Part shown: one piece after another, positions 4,986 through 11,820 of the stretch
How the letters are laid out: each line of letters opens with the position of its first letter
How positions within the stretch are numbered: the stretch's first letter is position 1
Assembly: GCA_008501655.1 (NCBI GenBank)
Contig: QQUK01000193.1
Coordinates: 1 to 11,820, forward strand
From: Calditrichota bacterium
GTDB taxonomy: Bacteria; Zixibacteria; MSB-5A5; GN15; FEB-12
Length of the DNA: 11,820 nt
Reading direction: 5' to 3'
Translations under genes and position numbers: made by a program
Notes under the pieces: generated by a model
What the model was told of the DNA's origin: nothing
Database searches by the model: none
What the model saw: only the letters and a program-made list of their open reading frames with translations

Positions 4986-7054
4986 CGGCAAAACCAAAAA
5001 AAAATATCCGGCTTGCCTGGATGTTTGTATTTGCATGTTTAGCTTTTGCTGCTATTTTTGCCCGACTGGTTCATTTGCAGATATTTAAGAATGAGGAATA
5101 CAGCAAGAAGGTTGCAATCCAAACATCCGGAAACATGAAGATAAAACCGCCTCGCGGAATAATCTATGACCGGAACGGTTTGGTTGTCGCGAATAATATT
5201 ATTTTACAAACGCTTTCAGCATATCCGACATCAAAACAGGAAGTGGAGCATGTCGGGCAATATCTCGATTCTTTTTTCCATATGCCGGCTGGAACAGCTA
5301 AACGGAAATACAATCTTCGGGTAAATGAATATTCACCTATTCGCAGAAAACTCGATGATGAAACAGCTGAACGAATCGCCAAAGACAGCCCCAAAGGGCT
5401 CCACCTTTCAGATGAACCGCACCGGGTCTATCCATTTGGATTGATCGGTAAGCAGGTATTAGGCTTTACAAATATTGACGGCAAAGGACTTTCAGGGCTT
5501 GAGCTCTGTTATGATTCTACGCTGGCCGGTCAGGTTGGAACAGTTGCTTACCGGAATGATGTTTTCAGAAATCGATTCCGTATTAATGAACAAGCCATAG
5601 TCAAGCCGGTTCCGGGACAGTCTAAGATACTGACGATTGACTGGAAGTTGCAGGAAATTGTCGAAGAGGAACTTAAAAAGGGTGTTGAGCAGTTTAATGG
5701 AGCGTCCGGTCAAGCGCTTTTCATTAATAACAATAATGGTGAGATAATCGCTATGGCTCATTATGATCCGAATGAAAAGAACCGTGATAAACCGACTAAA
5801 CTTCGGACACTCTCAGATCAGTTTGAACCCGGTTCCGTGTATAAAATAATTGCTGCAGCAGGACTTTTAGAAGATGAATTGATTGATTACAATGATTCAA
5901 TCTATTGTGACACCGGATACTGGAAGATTGAGCGCAACCATATACGTGATGATAAAAAGCATGACTGGTTGAACTTCAGAGAGATTATTGAACTTTCCTC
6001 AAATATAGGAATCGGGAAGGCAACACTTAAGTATGGCGGTGACAGGTTGTATGAATTTTCCAAACAATTTGGTATCGGTCAACGGCTTCTTGGGGACTGG
6101 CCATCAGAGACGCCTGGTCGAATTGCAAACTATGAAAAGTGGTCTGATTTTGCGACCGCGTCATTATCCATGGGTCATGCTGTGGCAGTGAATACACTTC
6201 AAATGGTTTCTGCAATGTCGGTCATTGCGAACGGCGGAAAACTATATAAACCAAGATTGATTCTTTGTGATGTGAATGAAAAAGGGAAACCAGTTAATCC
6301 GACAAAGCCGGTAGTGCTGAATGAATTTTTAAGTGAACATACGGTTGATTCCTTAAGGGCGTTTTTACGTGGTGTCGTTGAAAACGGTACAGCAACAAAA
6401 GTTAACTCATCCGTTGTAGCAATTGCAGGTAAAACCGGAACAGCACAGATATTTGATATGAAAACAAAACGTTATTCACTGCAGGACTATATGGCAAGTT
6501 TTTTAGGCTTTTTTCCGGCTGAAGAACCTCTCATAACCGGTATTGTTGTCATAGAAAAACCGCAACCAATACATTACGGCGGGCTTACGTCAGGACCTGT
6601 TTTTAAACGGATAGCTGAACGGTATACAACTAATAATCCGGATCTCTTTACTATACCGCAACAAATGCTCGCTGAATCTGATGAAGAGACTATTAAAACA
6701 AAAGTAGTACCGAATTTGATCGGTAAAAACTTTGCGTCTGTTGAAAATGATGTTAAAGCTAAAAAGCTGAATGTCCGGGCAAATACTGATTCCGGCTATG
6801 TTGTCTGGCAGTATCCTCAGGCAGATAGGCTTATTGTGGAAAACGATGAAATCTTAGTTTCTGTTGAAAATGAAAATGGTAAAACAATGGCTGATCTTTC
6901 CGGGCTAACTGTTCGGGAAGTATCAGCTTATATGCAGCACTTGGGTATTACATACTCGATAAAAGGAAACGGCCGGGTGTACAGACAATCTGTTCAGCCG
7001 GGTGTTGTGATTAATGAAGATTTAAACTGTCGGTTGGAATGTAAACCGATTTAG
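4982..7054 (+). CDS. ftsI: Septal peptidoglycan transpeptidase FtsI (PBP3/SpoVD-like) with two PASTA domains
   Basis: This class B penicillin-binding protein has 690 residues. It has a short cytoplasmic tail, one membrane anchor (about 11-33), a dimerisation/pedestal domain starting at PPRGIIYDRNG (56-66), and a transpeptidase domain with all three catalytic motifs: FEPGSVYK (281-288; nucleophile Ser285, Lys288), SSN (339-341) and KTGTA (484-488). Two C-terminal PASTA repeats follow, about 575-628 (starting VVPNLIGK) and 634-689 (starting MADLSGLTVREV). It crosslinks septal peptidoglycan by forming D-Ala to meso-DAP bridges and is expected to pair with an FtsW. PASTA domains occur in SpoVD/PBP2x-like proteins and in FCB FtsI, but not in E. 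coli FtsI (588 residues). ATG 4982 overlaps the ftsL stop as ATGA, with GGTGAG just upstream. Its own stop TAG is part of the Shine-Dalgarno sequence for murE. Confidence 0.95.
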   Translation: MTAKPKKNIRLAWMFVFACLAFAAIFARLVHLQIFKNEEYSKKVAIQTSGNMKIKPPRGIIYDRNGLVVANNIILQTLSAYPTSKQEVEHVGQYLDSFFHMPAGTAKRKYNLRVNEYSPIRRKLDDETAERIAKDSPKGLHLSDEPHRVYPFGLIGKQVLGFTNIDGKGLSGLELCYDSTLAGQVGTVAYRNDVFRNRFRINEQAIVKPVPGQSKILTIDWKLQEIVEEELKKGVEQFNGASGQALFINNNNGEIIAMAHYDPNEKNRDKPTKLRTLSDQFEPGSVYKIIAAAGLLEDELIDYNDSIYCDTGYWKIERNHIRDDKKHDWLNFREIIELSSNIGIGKATLKYGGDRLYEFSKQFGIGQRLLGDWPSETPGRIANYEKWSDFATASLSMGHAVAVNTLQMVSAMSVIANGGKLYKPRLILCDVNEKGKPVNPTKPVVLNEFLSEHTVDSLRAFLRGVVENGTATKVNSSVVAIAGKTGTAQIFDMKTKRYSLQDYMASFLGFFPAEEPLITGIVVIEKPQPIHYGGLTSGPVFKRIAERYTTNNPDLFTIPQQMLAESDEETIKTKVVPNLIGKNFASVENDVKAKKLNVRANTDSGYVVWQYPQADRLIVENDEILVSVENENGKTMADLSGLTVREVSAYMQHLGITYSIKGNGRVYRQSVQPGVVINEDLNCRLECKPI

Positions 7055-7066
7055 GAGCTTCGTATC
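7052..7066 (+). promoter_or_regulatory. murE ribosome binding site overlapping ftsI stop; likely ATC start
   Basis: The ftsI stop TAG (7052-7054) overlaps a strong AGGAG (7053-7057). Exactly six nt further lies ATC (7064-7066), which opens the murE frame with residues reading MKLKDLVADLE, the expected beginning of a MurE protein. Between the ftsI stop and TTG 7091 the frame has no ATG, GTG, TTG or CTG. TTG 7091 has no Shine-Dalgarno sequence at proper distance and would remove the first conserved strand. Confidence 0.6.
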
Positions 7067-8548
7067 AAACTAAAGGATTTAGTTGCTGATTTGGAGACAA
7101 AGCAGCTTAAGGGAAATGAGGATGTGGAGATCGAGAATCTGGAATATGATTCAAGATTGGTAAACCAAAACGGACTATTCTTTGCTGTCAATGGTTTTAA
7201 GTTTGATGGTTATGATTTTGTTCAAGATGCCGTTAAAAATGGTGCGATTGCTGTAATAGGTGAACGTGAATCATGTGACGATGTTGAGAATCATGTTTCT
7301 GTGCCGAATATCCGTAAAGCAATGGCTGATGTATCTTCAACATTCTACGGTCATCCGGGAATGAATATCAAAGCTTGCGGGGTTACCGGAACCAACGGAA
7401 AAACTACGACCTGTTTTCTTATAAAAAGTATCCTTGAAGCACGAAACAAAAAAGTCGGACTTATCACCTCTTTTCTCTATGACACCGGCAGCGAAAAGTT
7501 TGGTGCTGAAAGGACTACACCGGACTCGCTTGATTTACAGCGGTTATTGTTTTTAATGAGGAAAAATTATTGTGTTAATGCTGTGATCGAAGTTTCCTCG
7601 CATGCGCTGGAATTACATAGGGTTGATAATATAAATTTCCGGGTAGCGGTCTATACGAACATAACCCGAGACCATCTCGATTATCATAAAACAATGGATG
7701 CTTACTTAGCTGCTAAAGCAAAACTGATTACCAAACTTGACGGTCCATTGAGTTATGCAGTAATAAATCTCGATGTTCCTGAATTCCGTCAATTGTTTGG
7801 AGACTTTGAATCGTCTTATATGACTTATTCATTGAGTGACACCGAAGCTGATGTTTATACGACAAGTTATGAGATTAAACCGGAAGGAACAATTTTTGAC
7901 CTGTTTACTCCAATGGGTAATAGAACGATTAACTTGAAGCTTCCCGGAAAATTTAACCTGATGAATGCGATCGCAGCTGCAACCGGTGGAATTGCATCCG
8001 GAGCAGATATTGATTCTGTTGTTGCCGGTCTTGAAAACGCAAAACCTGTCCCGGGCAGATTTAATTATGTCAATCAGGGACAGCCATTTGCCGTTTATAT
8101 CGATTATGCTCACACACCAGATGCTCTTGAACGTTTGATTCAATCGGTTAGAGAGATAAATAAAGGCCGAATACTTACTTTGTTTGGCTGCGGTGGTGAC
8201 CGTGATAAAGGAAAACGGGAACTGATGGGTCAGGTTGTAACGTTGAATTCTGACTATGCTGTTGTGACCTCGGATAATCCCCGTTCTGAAGAACCGGAAG
8301 CAATTATTGAAGATATCAAACCGGGTCTTGTTGGGGAAAACTATGAGGTTTGTATCGATAGAGAAGAAGCTATTAAAAATATTATATCAAAAGCCAAAGA
8401 CGGTGATGCTGTATTGCTCGCCGGTAAAGGTGCGGAAAATTATCAGGAAATCAAAGGATTGAGACTGCCTTTCAGCGACATGGATGTCGCACTAAAAATT
8501 TTAGCGGAACTTGGCTATACAGGTTCAAAAGAGAGTCAGGAGAATTGA
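7064..8548 (+). CDS. murE: UDP-MurNAc-L-Ala-D-Glu:meso-diaminopimelate ligase MurE
   Basis: MurE adds the third stem-peptide residue to UDP-MurNAc-L-Ala-D-Glu in the cytoplasm, using ATP. With the ATC start the protein has 494 residues (E. coli 495). Seen in order: N-terminal domain with DSR and GLFFAV (substrate binding), P-loop GVTGTNGKTTT (about 106-116), VIEVSSHAL, TNITRDHLDYH, AYLAAK with the Lys expected to be carbamylated (Lys218), IDYAHTPDAL, FGCGGDRDKGKR, and DNPRSEEP (404-411). DNPR is the known signature of meso-diaminopimelate-adding MurE; lysine-adding enzymes differ there. The wall is therefore predicted to be DAP-type. The only conventional start, TTG 7091, would give 485 residues and lose the leading KLKDL strand; see the ribosome binding site entry. 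The stop overlaps the murF start by 4 nt. Confidence 0.96.
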   Translation: MKLKDLVADLETKQLKGNEDVEIENLEYDSRLVNQNGLFFAVNGFKFDGYDFVQDAVKNGAIAVIGERESCDDVENHVSVPNIRKAMADVSSTFYGHPGMNIKACGVTGTNGKTTTCFLIKSILEARNKKVGLITSFLYDTGSEKFGAERTTPDSLDLQRLLFLMRKNYCVNAVIEVSSHALELHRVDNINFRVAVYTNITRDHLDYHKTMDAYLAAKAKLITKLDGPLSYAVINLDVPEFRQLFGDFESSYMTYSLSDTEADVYTTSYEIKPEGTIFDLFTPMGNRTINLKLPGKFNLMNAIAAATGGIASGADIDSVVAGLENAKPVPGRFNYVNQGQPFAVYIDYAHTPDALERLIQSVREINKGRILTLFGCGGDRDKGKRELMGQVVTLNSDYAVVTSDNPRSEEPEAIIEDIKPGLVGENYEVCIDREEAIKNIISKAKDGDAVLLAGKGAENYQEIKGLRLPFSDMDVALKILAELGYTGSKESQEN

Positions 8549-8550
8549 TA
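8538..8550 (+). promoter_or_regulatory. murF ribosome binding site and ambiguous start
   Basis: AGGAG (8538-8542) lies just before the TTGATA at 8545-8550. TTG 8545 overlaps the murE stop as TTGA, the usual coupled arrangement, but is only 2 nt from the AGGAG. ATA 8548 would be 5 nt away, a more normal distance, but ATA is a very rare start. TTG 8554 is 11 nt away, a bit far. All give nearly the same protein (M-I-R-L-R-V-E-E or shorter). Confidence 0.5.
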
Positions 8551-9930
8551 CGGTTGCGTGTTGAAGAATTAGTCACAGTATGTGACGGGACATTGTACAA
8601 CAGTCAAAAAGGCAGCACCTTGTTTGATGGTGTTTCGATTGACAGTCGTTCGGTTTCACCCGGAGCTTTATTTATTGCAATCAAAGGTGAAAAGAATGAT
8701 GGTCATGACTTTATCTCACAGGCAATTGAATCAGGAGCAGGCAGTTTGCTTGTTCAATACGATTACCCGCTTATTAATCAGATTCCCGGAAATGTGCCGT
8801 ATGTTGCTGTCAAAGATTCCCATCAGGCTATGCTAACACTTGCCAAAAATTACCGTGATTCTCTTGATGCAGAATTTACTGCTATTACCGGTTCCAATGG
8901 TAAAACAACAACCAAAGAACTGACCTATTGTCTGTTATCAGCAGTTGAAGAAAAATCTTACCGTTCACCGGGGAATCTGAACAACCTCTTTGGTGTACCT
9001 CTTTCTTTGTTTGCTGTGGAATCGGACGCTAAAGCTTGTATCTTAGAACTCGGTATCTCAACTAAAAATGAGATGCCTCAACTTGCTCAACTTGTCAATC
9101 CTGATGTTGTCTTATTTACAAATATCGGTTCTTCACATCTACAGTATCTGACTTCTAAAGAAGATGTTGCAAAAGCAAAACTGGAACTGGTTAAAAATGC
9201 AAAAGCGGATGTGAAAGTAATTCTCAATGCTGATGACCAGGTTTTAGTCTCTGAAGCAAAAAATATCAGAGAATCGTTTATAACTTTTGGTTTAGACAAA
9301 GATGCTGACTTTATGATTGATTCGATTAATCAGAATACAGATGGTTCAACAACGGTTGTGATTGAGAACAACCGGTTCCATCTCCCGCTTGTTGGAAAAC
9401 ATCAGGTTTATAACCTTTTGGCTGCTTACGCAATCGTCAGAACGCTTGGATATTCATTTTTTGAAGTAGATACCGAAAAAATAAATCTGGCGACAGCTCC
9501 GATGCGCGGTCAGATGCAGAAAGTAAATAACTTTATAATCATAACTGATTACTACAATGCCAATCCGGAATCGATGAAAGCCGGACTTGAGGCATTTTTC
9601 AATATGCCAAATGAGAACAGAAGAGTGCTTATCCTGGGAGATATGCTCGAGCTTGGCAAAAAAGAGACAGCTTATCATCAGGAAGTCGGTGAGTTTCTCT
9701 CAGACAAGAAATATGATATCCTTATTACTGTTGGAAAACTTGCAAAAGAAATCGCAAAAAACTGCAACCAACAAGCCGGTTCGATTGTGCAATATACAGA
9801 TAAAAACGAAGCAACTTCAGATATCTTAAATTATCTTAAGCCGAATGATTTCATTTATATGAAAGCATCCCGCGGGATAGGACTTGAGAATATTTATGAT
9901 GTCTTACAACATCAGAGGGAGGACACCTGA
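8545..9930 (+). CDS. murF: UDP-MurNAc-tripeptide:D-Ala-D-Ala ligase MurF
   Basis: MurF finishes the cytoplasmic precursor by joining D-Ala-D-Ala to UDP-MurNAc-tripeptide with ATP. The 461-residue length fits (E. coli 452). Motifs: SIDSRSVSPGALFIAIKGE in the N-terminal domain (31-49), P-loop ITGSNGKTTTKE (114-125), a PGNLNNLFGVPLSL segment typical of MurF (142-155), LELGIS, NIGSSHLQYL, GKHQVYNLLAAYAI, DYYNANPESM (the MurF version of a motif that separates it from MurE and MurC) and ILGDMLELG. TTG 8545 is used here because it overlaps the murE stop as TTGA, but the Shine-Dalgarno spacing is tight and ATA 8548 or TTG 8554 are possible. The stop TGA shares one base with the mraY ATG, so expression is tied to both neighbours. 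Confidence 0.96.
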   Translation: MIRLRVEELVTVCDGTLYNSQKGSTLFDGVSIDSRSVSPGALFIAIKGEKNDGHDFISQAIESGAGSLLVQYDYPLINQIPGNVPYVAVKDSHQAMLTLAKNYRDSLDAEFTAITGSNGKTTTKELTYCLLSAVEEKSYRSPGNLNNLFGVPLSLFAVESDAKACILELGISTKNEMPQLAQLVNPDVVLFTNIGSSHLQYLTSKEDVAKAKLELVKNAKADVKVILNADDQVLVSEAKNIRESFITFGLDKDADFMIDSINQNTDGSTTVVIENNRFHLPLVGKHQVYNLLAAYAIVRTLGYSFFEVDTEKINLATAPMRGQMQKVNNFIIITDYYNANPESMKAGLEAFFNMPNENRRVLILGDMLELGKKETAYHQEVGEFLSDKKYDILITVGKLAKEIAKNCNQQAGSIVQYTDKNEATSDILNYLKPNDFIYMKASRGIGLENIYDVLQHQREDT

Positions 9931-11012
9931 TGTTTTACCATCTTTTATATCCCCTGACAGAACAATTCGGCGGATTCAACCTGTTCCGGTATATTACATT
10001 CAGAACCGGTGGTGCAACAATTACTGCCCTTATCATCTGTCTGATTTTAGGTCCATTTTTTATAAAACTACTGAAAAAGTATCAGGTCAAGGAATCTATC
10101 CGCAAAGAAGGACCGGAATCACACCAGAAAAAAGAAGGTACTCCTACTATGGGCGGCTTGATCATTCTGAGTGGAATTATTATTCCGACTTTACTCTGGG
10201 CAGACCTATCCAATTTCTATGTTTTAACCGTTCTATTGGTTACCGCATGGCTTGGTTTAATCGGTTATATGGATGATTACCTGAAAGCTATCAAAAAAGA
10301 ACCTAAAGGAATGGTTGGCAAGAAAAAGCTCATCGGACAGTTTTCGATCGGTCTTATCTTTGCACTCTGCCTGACTTATCTTTCACCAAATTATGATGGA
10401 ATGACAAATATTCCGTTTTTTAAAAATTATGTGTTAAATCTCGGTTTACTCTATGTTCCTTTTGTGATAGTCGTGATAACAGGGTCATCAAATGCTGTCA
10501 ACCTTACCGATGGACTCGATGGGCTTGCTATAGGGTTAACCGCAATCTGTTTTATTGCATTCGGCGGTATTGCGTATGTAACGGGACGACTTGACTATTC
10601 TGGATACTTGCAGATTGAATATCTCCCCGGTGCCGGTGAGCTGACAATTTTCTGCGGAGCCGCTATCGGAGCTGCTTTAGGGTTTTTATGGTTTAACTCA
10701 TATCCGGCTCAGGTATTTATGGGTGATACCGGTTCTCTTGCCCTGGGTGGTGCCTTAGGTGCGATTTCAATTCTTTTGAAGAAAGAACTATTACTTGTAA
10801 TTGTCGGTGGTGTTTTTGTTATAGAAGCACTCTCTGTCATTCTACAGGTTTTATCATACAGATTTAGAAACAAAAAACGAATTTTTAAGATGGCTCCGAT
10901 ACATCACCATTTTGAATTATCCGGATGGCATGAATCAAAAGTCGTTATCCGGTTTTGGATACTTGGTGCATTGTTTGCACTATTAACCTTAGCAACGTTG
11001 AAGATACGATGA
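9930..11012 (+). CDS. mraY: Phospho-N-acetylmuramoyl-pentapeptide transferase MraY
   Basis: MraY is the polytopic inner-membrane enzyme that transfers phospho-MurNAc-pentapeptide from UDP to undecaprenyl phosphate, making lipid I with magnesium. The length of 360 residues equals that of E. coli MraY. About ten hydrophobic segments are visible. Family motifs are present and intact: GTPTMGG (70-76), MDDYLKA with the Asp pair 115-116, NAVNLTDGLDGLA (188-200), MGDTGSLALGG with Asp266 (264-274), and APIHHHFE with the His triplet 325-327. The start is well supported: GGGAGG (9917-9922) lies 7 nt before ATG 9930, the strongest ribosome binding site in the operon, and the start overlaps the murF stop by one base. 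The stop overlaps the murD start as ATGA. Confidence 0.98.
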   Translation: MFYHLLYPLTEQFGGFNLFRYITFRTGGATITALIICLILGPFFIKLLKKYQVKESIRKEGPESHQKKEGTPTMGGLIILSGIIIPTLLWADLSNFYVLTVLLVTAWLGLIGYMDDYLKAIKKEPKGMVGKKKLIGQFSIGLIFALCLTYLSPNYDGMTNIPFFKNYVLNLGLLYVPFVIVVITGSSNAVNLTDGLDGLAIGLTAICFIAFGGIAYVTGRLDYSGYLQIEYLPGAGELTIFCGAAIGAALGFLWFNSYPAQVFMGDTGSLALGGALGAISILLKKELLLVIVGGVFVIEALSVILQVLSYRFRNKKRIFKMAPIHHHFELSGWHESKVVIRFWILGALFALLTLATLKIR

Positions 11013-11820
11013 CAACAGAACAGAGAATTAAGGACAGAAACATCGGTATAATTGGAATGGCACGTTCCGGGATTGCTGCAGCGGTACTTGCTGAGAGTAT
11101 TGGCGGGAAACCGTTTGTATCCGATTCCAAAAGTGCTGATCTGCTTGCAACAGAAATCGAACGCTTGAATACAGCCGGGATTCCTTATGAATTCGATGGT
11201 CACTCTGAAAGGTTGCTTGCTTCTGACTATTTAGTCGTTTCTCCCGGTGTTCCGCTTACAATTCCGATTCTGAAAGAAGCCAGAGAAAAAGGTATCCCTG
11301 TATTTTCTGAAATAGAGTTTGCCTCATGGTGCTGCAAAGGGAAGATCATTGCGATAACCGGTTCAAATGGTAAAACGACAACAACTACACTCATTGGAGA
11401 AATATTTGCGACAGCCGGGTTTGATACATATGTCTGCGGCAATATCGGATTTCCTTTTGCTGAAATCGTTTCAAAGATTCCTGAAAAAGGTATAGCAATT
11501 GTTGAAGTGTCTAATTTCCAGTTGGAAACAATATCAGATTTTAAACCGGATGCAGCTTTGATTTTAAATCTCACACCGGACCACCTTGACCGACATGGCT
11601 CTTTTGAAAATTATATCAAAGCAAAACTCCGGATAACGGAAAATCAGGATCAGTCTGATTATCTGGTTCTAAACTTTGATGACAAAGTTACTTCGGAGCA
11701 GAAAATTGAATCGAATGCTGACATACATTATTTTTCAACCGGTACTAATGCCAAAGCTGATACTACTGTTCTGGAAGAGAGTCTCTTTTATAGAGGTGAA
11801 AAAATCATTGATACTGCTGA
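11009..11820 (+). CDS. murD: UDP-MurNAc-L-Ala:D-Glu ligase MurD (3'-truncated)
   Basis: MurD adds D-glutamate to UDP-MurNAc-L-Ala in the cytoplasm, the step before MurE. ATG 11009 overlaps the mraY stop as ATGA. The frame stays open to the right edge, giving 270 codons of an expected 440-460, so the C-terminal ligand-binding domain lies outside. Seen: Rossmann-like start IGIIGMARSGIA (12-23), SPGVP (78-82), P-loop ITGSNGKTTTTT (116-127), GNIGFPF, EVSNFQLE (166-173), LNLTPDHLDRH (186-196) and YIKAKLRI with the likely carbamylated Lys206. The family usually has SSFQLE where this protein has SNFQLE, a small change in the substrate-binding loop. The order mraY-murD agrees with standard dcw clusters, where ftsW, murG and murC usually follow; those would be expected just right of the window. 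Confidence 0.96.
   Translation, partial: MTTEQRIKDRNIGIIGMARSGIAAAVLAESIGGKPFVSDSKSADLLATEIERLNTAGIPYEFDGHSERLLASDYLVVSPGVPLTIPILKEAREKGIPVFSEIEFASWCCKGKIIAITGSNGKTTTTTLIGEIFATAGFDTYVCGNIGFPFAEIVSKIPEKGIAIVEVSNFQLETISDFKPDAALILNLTPDHLDRHGSFENYIKAKLRITENQDQSDYLVLNFDDKVTSEQKIESNADIHYFSTGTNAKADTTVLEESLFYRGEKIIDTA

Noticed and set aside
9884..10276. 130-codon + strand frame across the murF/mraY junction
   Set aside because: It is out of frame with two clear genes whose conserved motifs cover the same bases.
1..11820. CRISPR array, insertion sequence, tRNA, toxin-antitoxin or defence genes
   Set aside because: None seen: no regularly spaced repeats longer than 10 bp, no transposase-like motifs, no tRNA-like fold noted; coding content is fully explained by the genes listed.

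Overview
The window looks like chromosomal DNA from an AT-rich, diderm bacterium of the FCB group (Bacteroidota, Ignavibacteria, Calditrichota, Marinimicrobia and relatives). The best taxonomic clue is a secreted protease ending in a type IX secretion (T9SS) type A sorting domain with the FQNYPNPFNPSTT signature common in those phyla. A meso-diaminopimelate-type MurE signature (DNPR) agrees with a Gram-negative-type wall. I cannot place it more finely from sequence alone.

Layout. Positions 1-360 (+) hold the 3' part of an NADPH-dependent FMN reductase family gene cut by the left edge. Positions 370-2676 (-) hold a convergent gene for a secreted gingipain-like (family C25) cysteine protease. 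The two stop codons are 9 bp apart and lie in one 9-bp hairpin that probably terminates both. Positions 2677-3094 are a divergent intergenic region with no convincing gene; it carries the candidate start signals of the protease gene and of the right-hand operon.

From 3095 to the right edge runs a canonical division and cell wall (dcw) operon on the + strand: mraZ, rsmH (mraW), an ftsL-like gene, ftsI (with two PASTA domains), murE, murF, mraY and murD (cut by the right edge). Neighbours overlap by 1-8 bp or are at most about 10 bp apart, so translation is probably coupled. MurE, MurF and MurD are cytoplasmic UDP-MurNAc-peptide ligases, MraY moves the finished pentapeptide precursor onto undecaprenyl phosphate, and FtsI with FtsL uses the product for septal crosslinking. 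RsmH methylates 16S rRNA and MraZ is the likely operon regulator.

Gene content is ordinary and I see no new multi-gene system. The points worth a second look are regulatory or translational: a helically phased set of TGG / AAAGTGG boxes before mraZ that looks like a MraZ operator and runs into the ribosome binding site; a murE reading frame whose only well-placed start, by Shine-Dalgarno and by homology, is an ATC codon; TTG (or ATA) as the start of murF; and the shared terminator hairpin.
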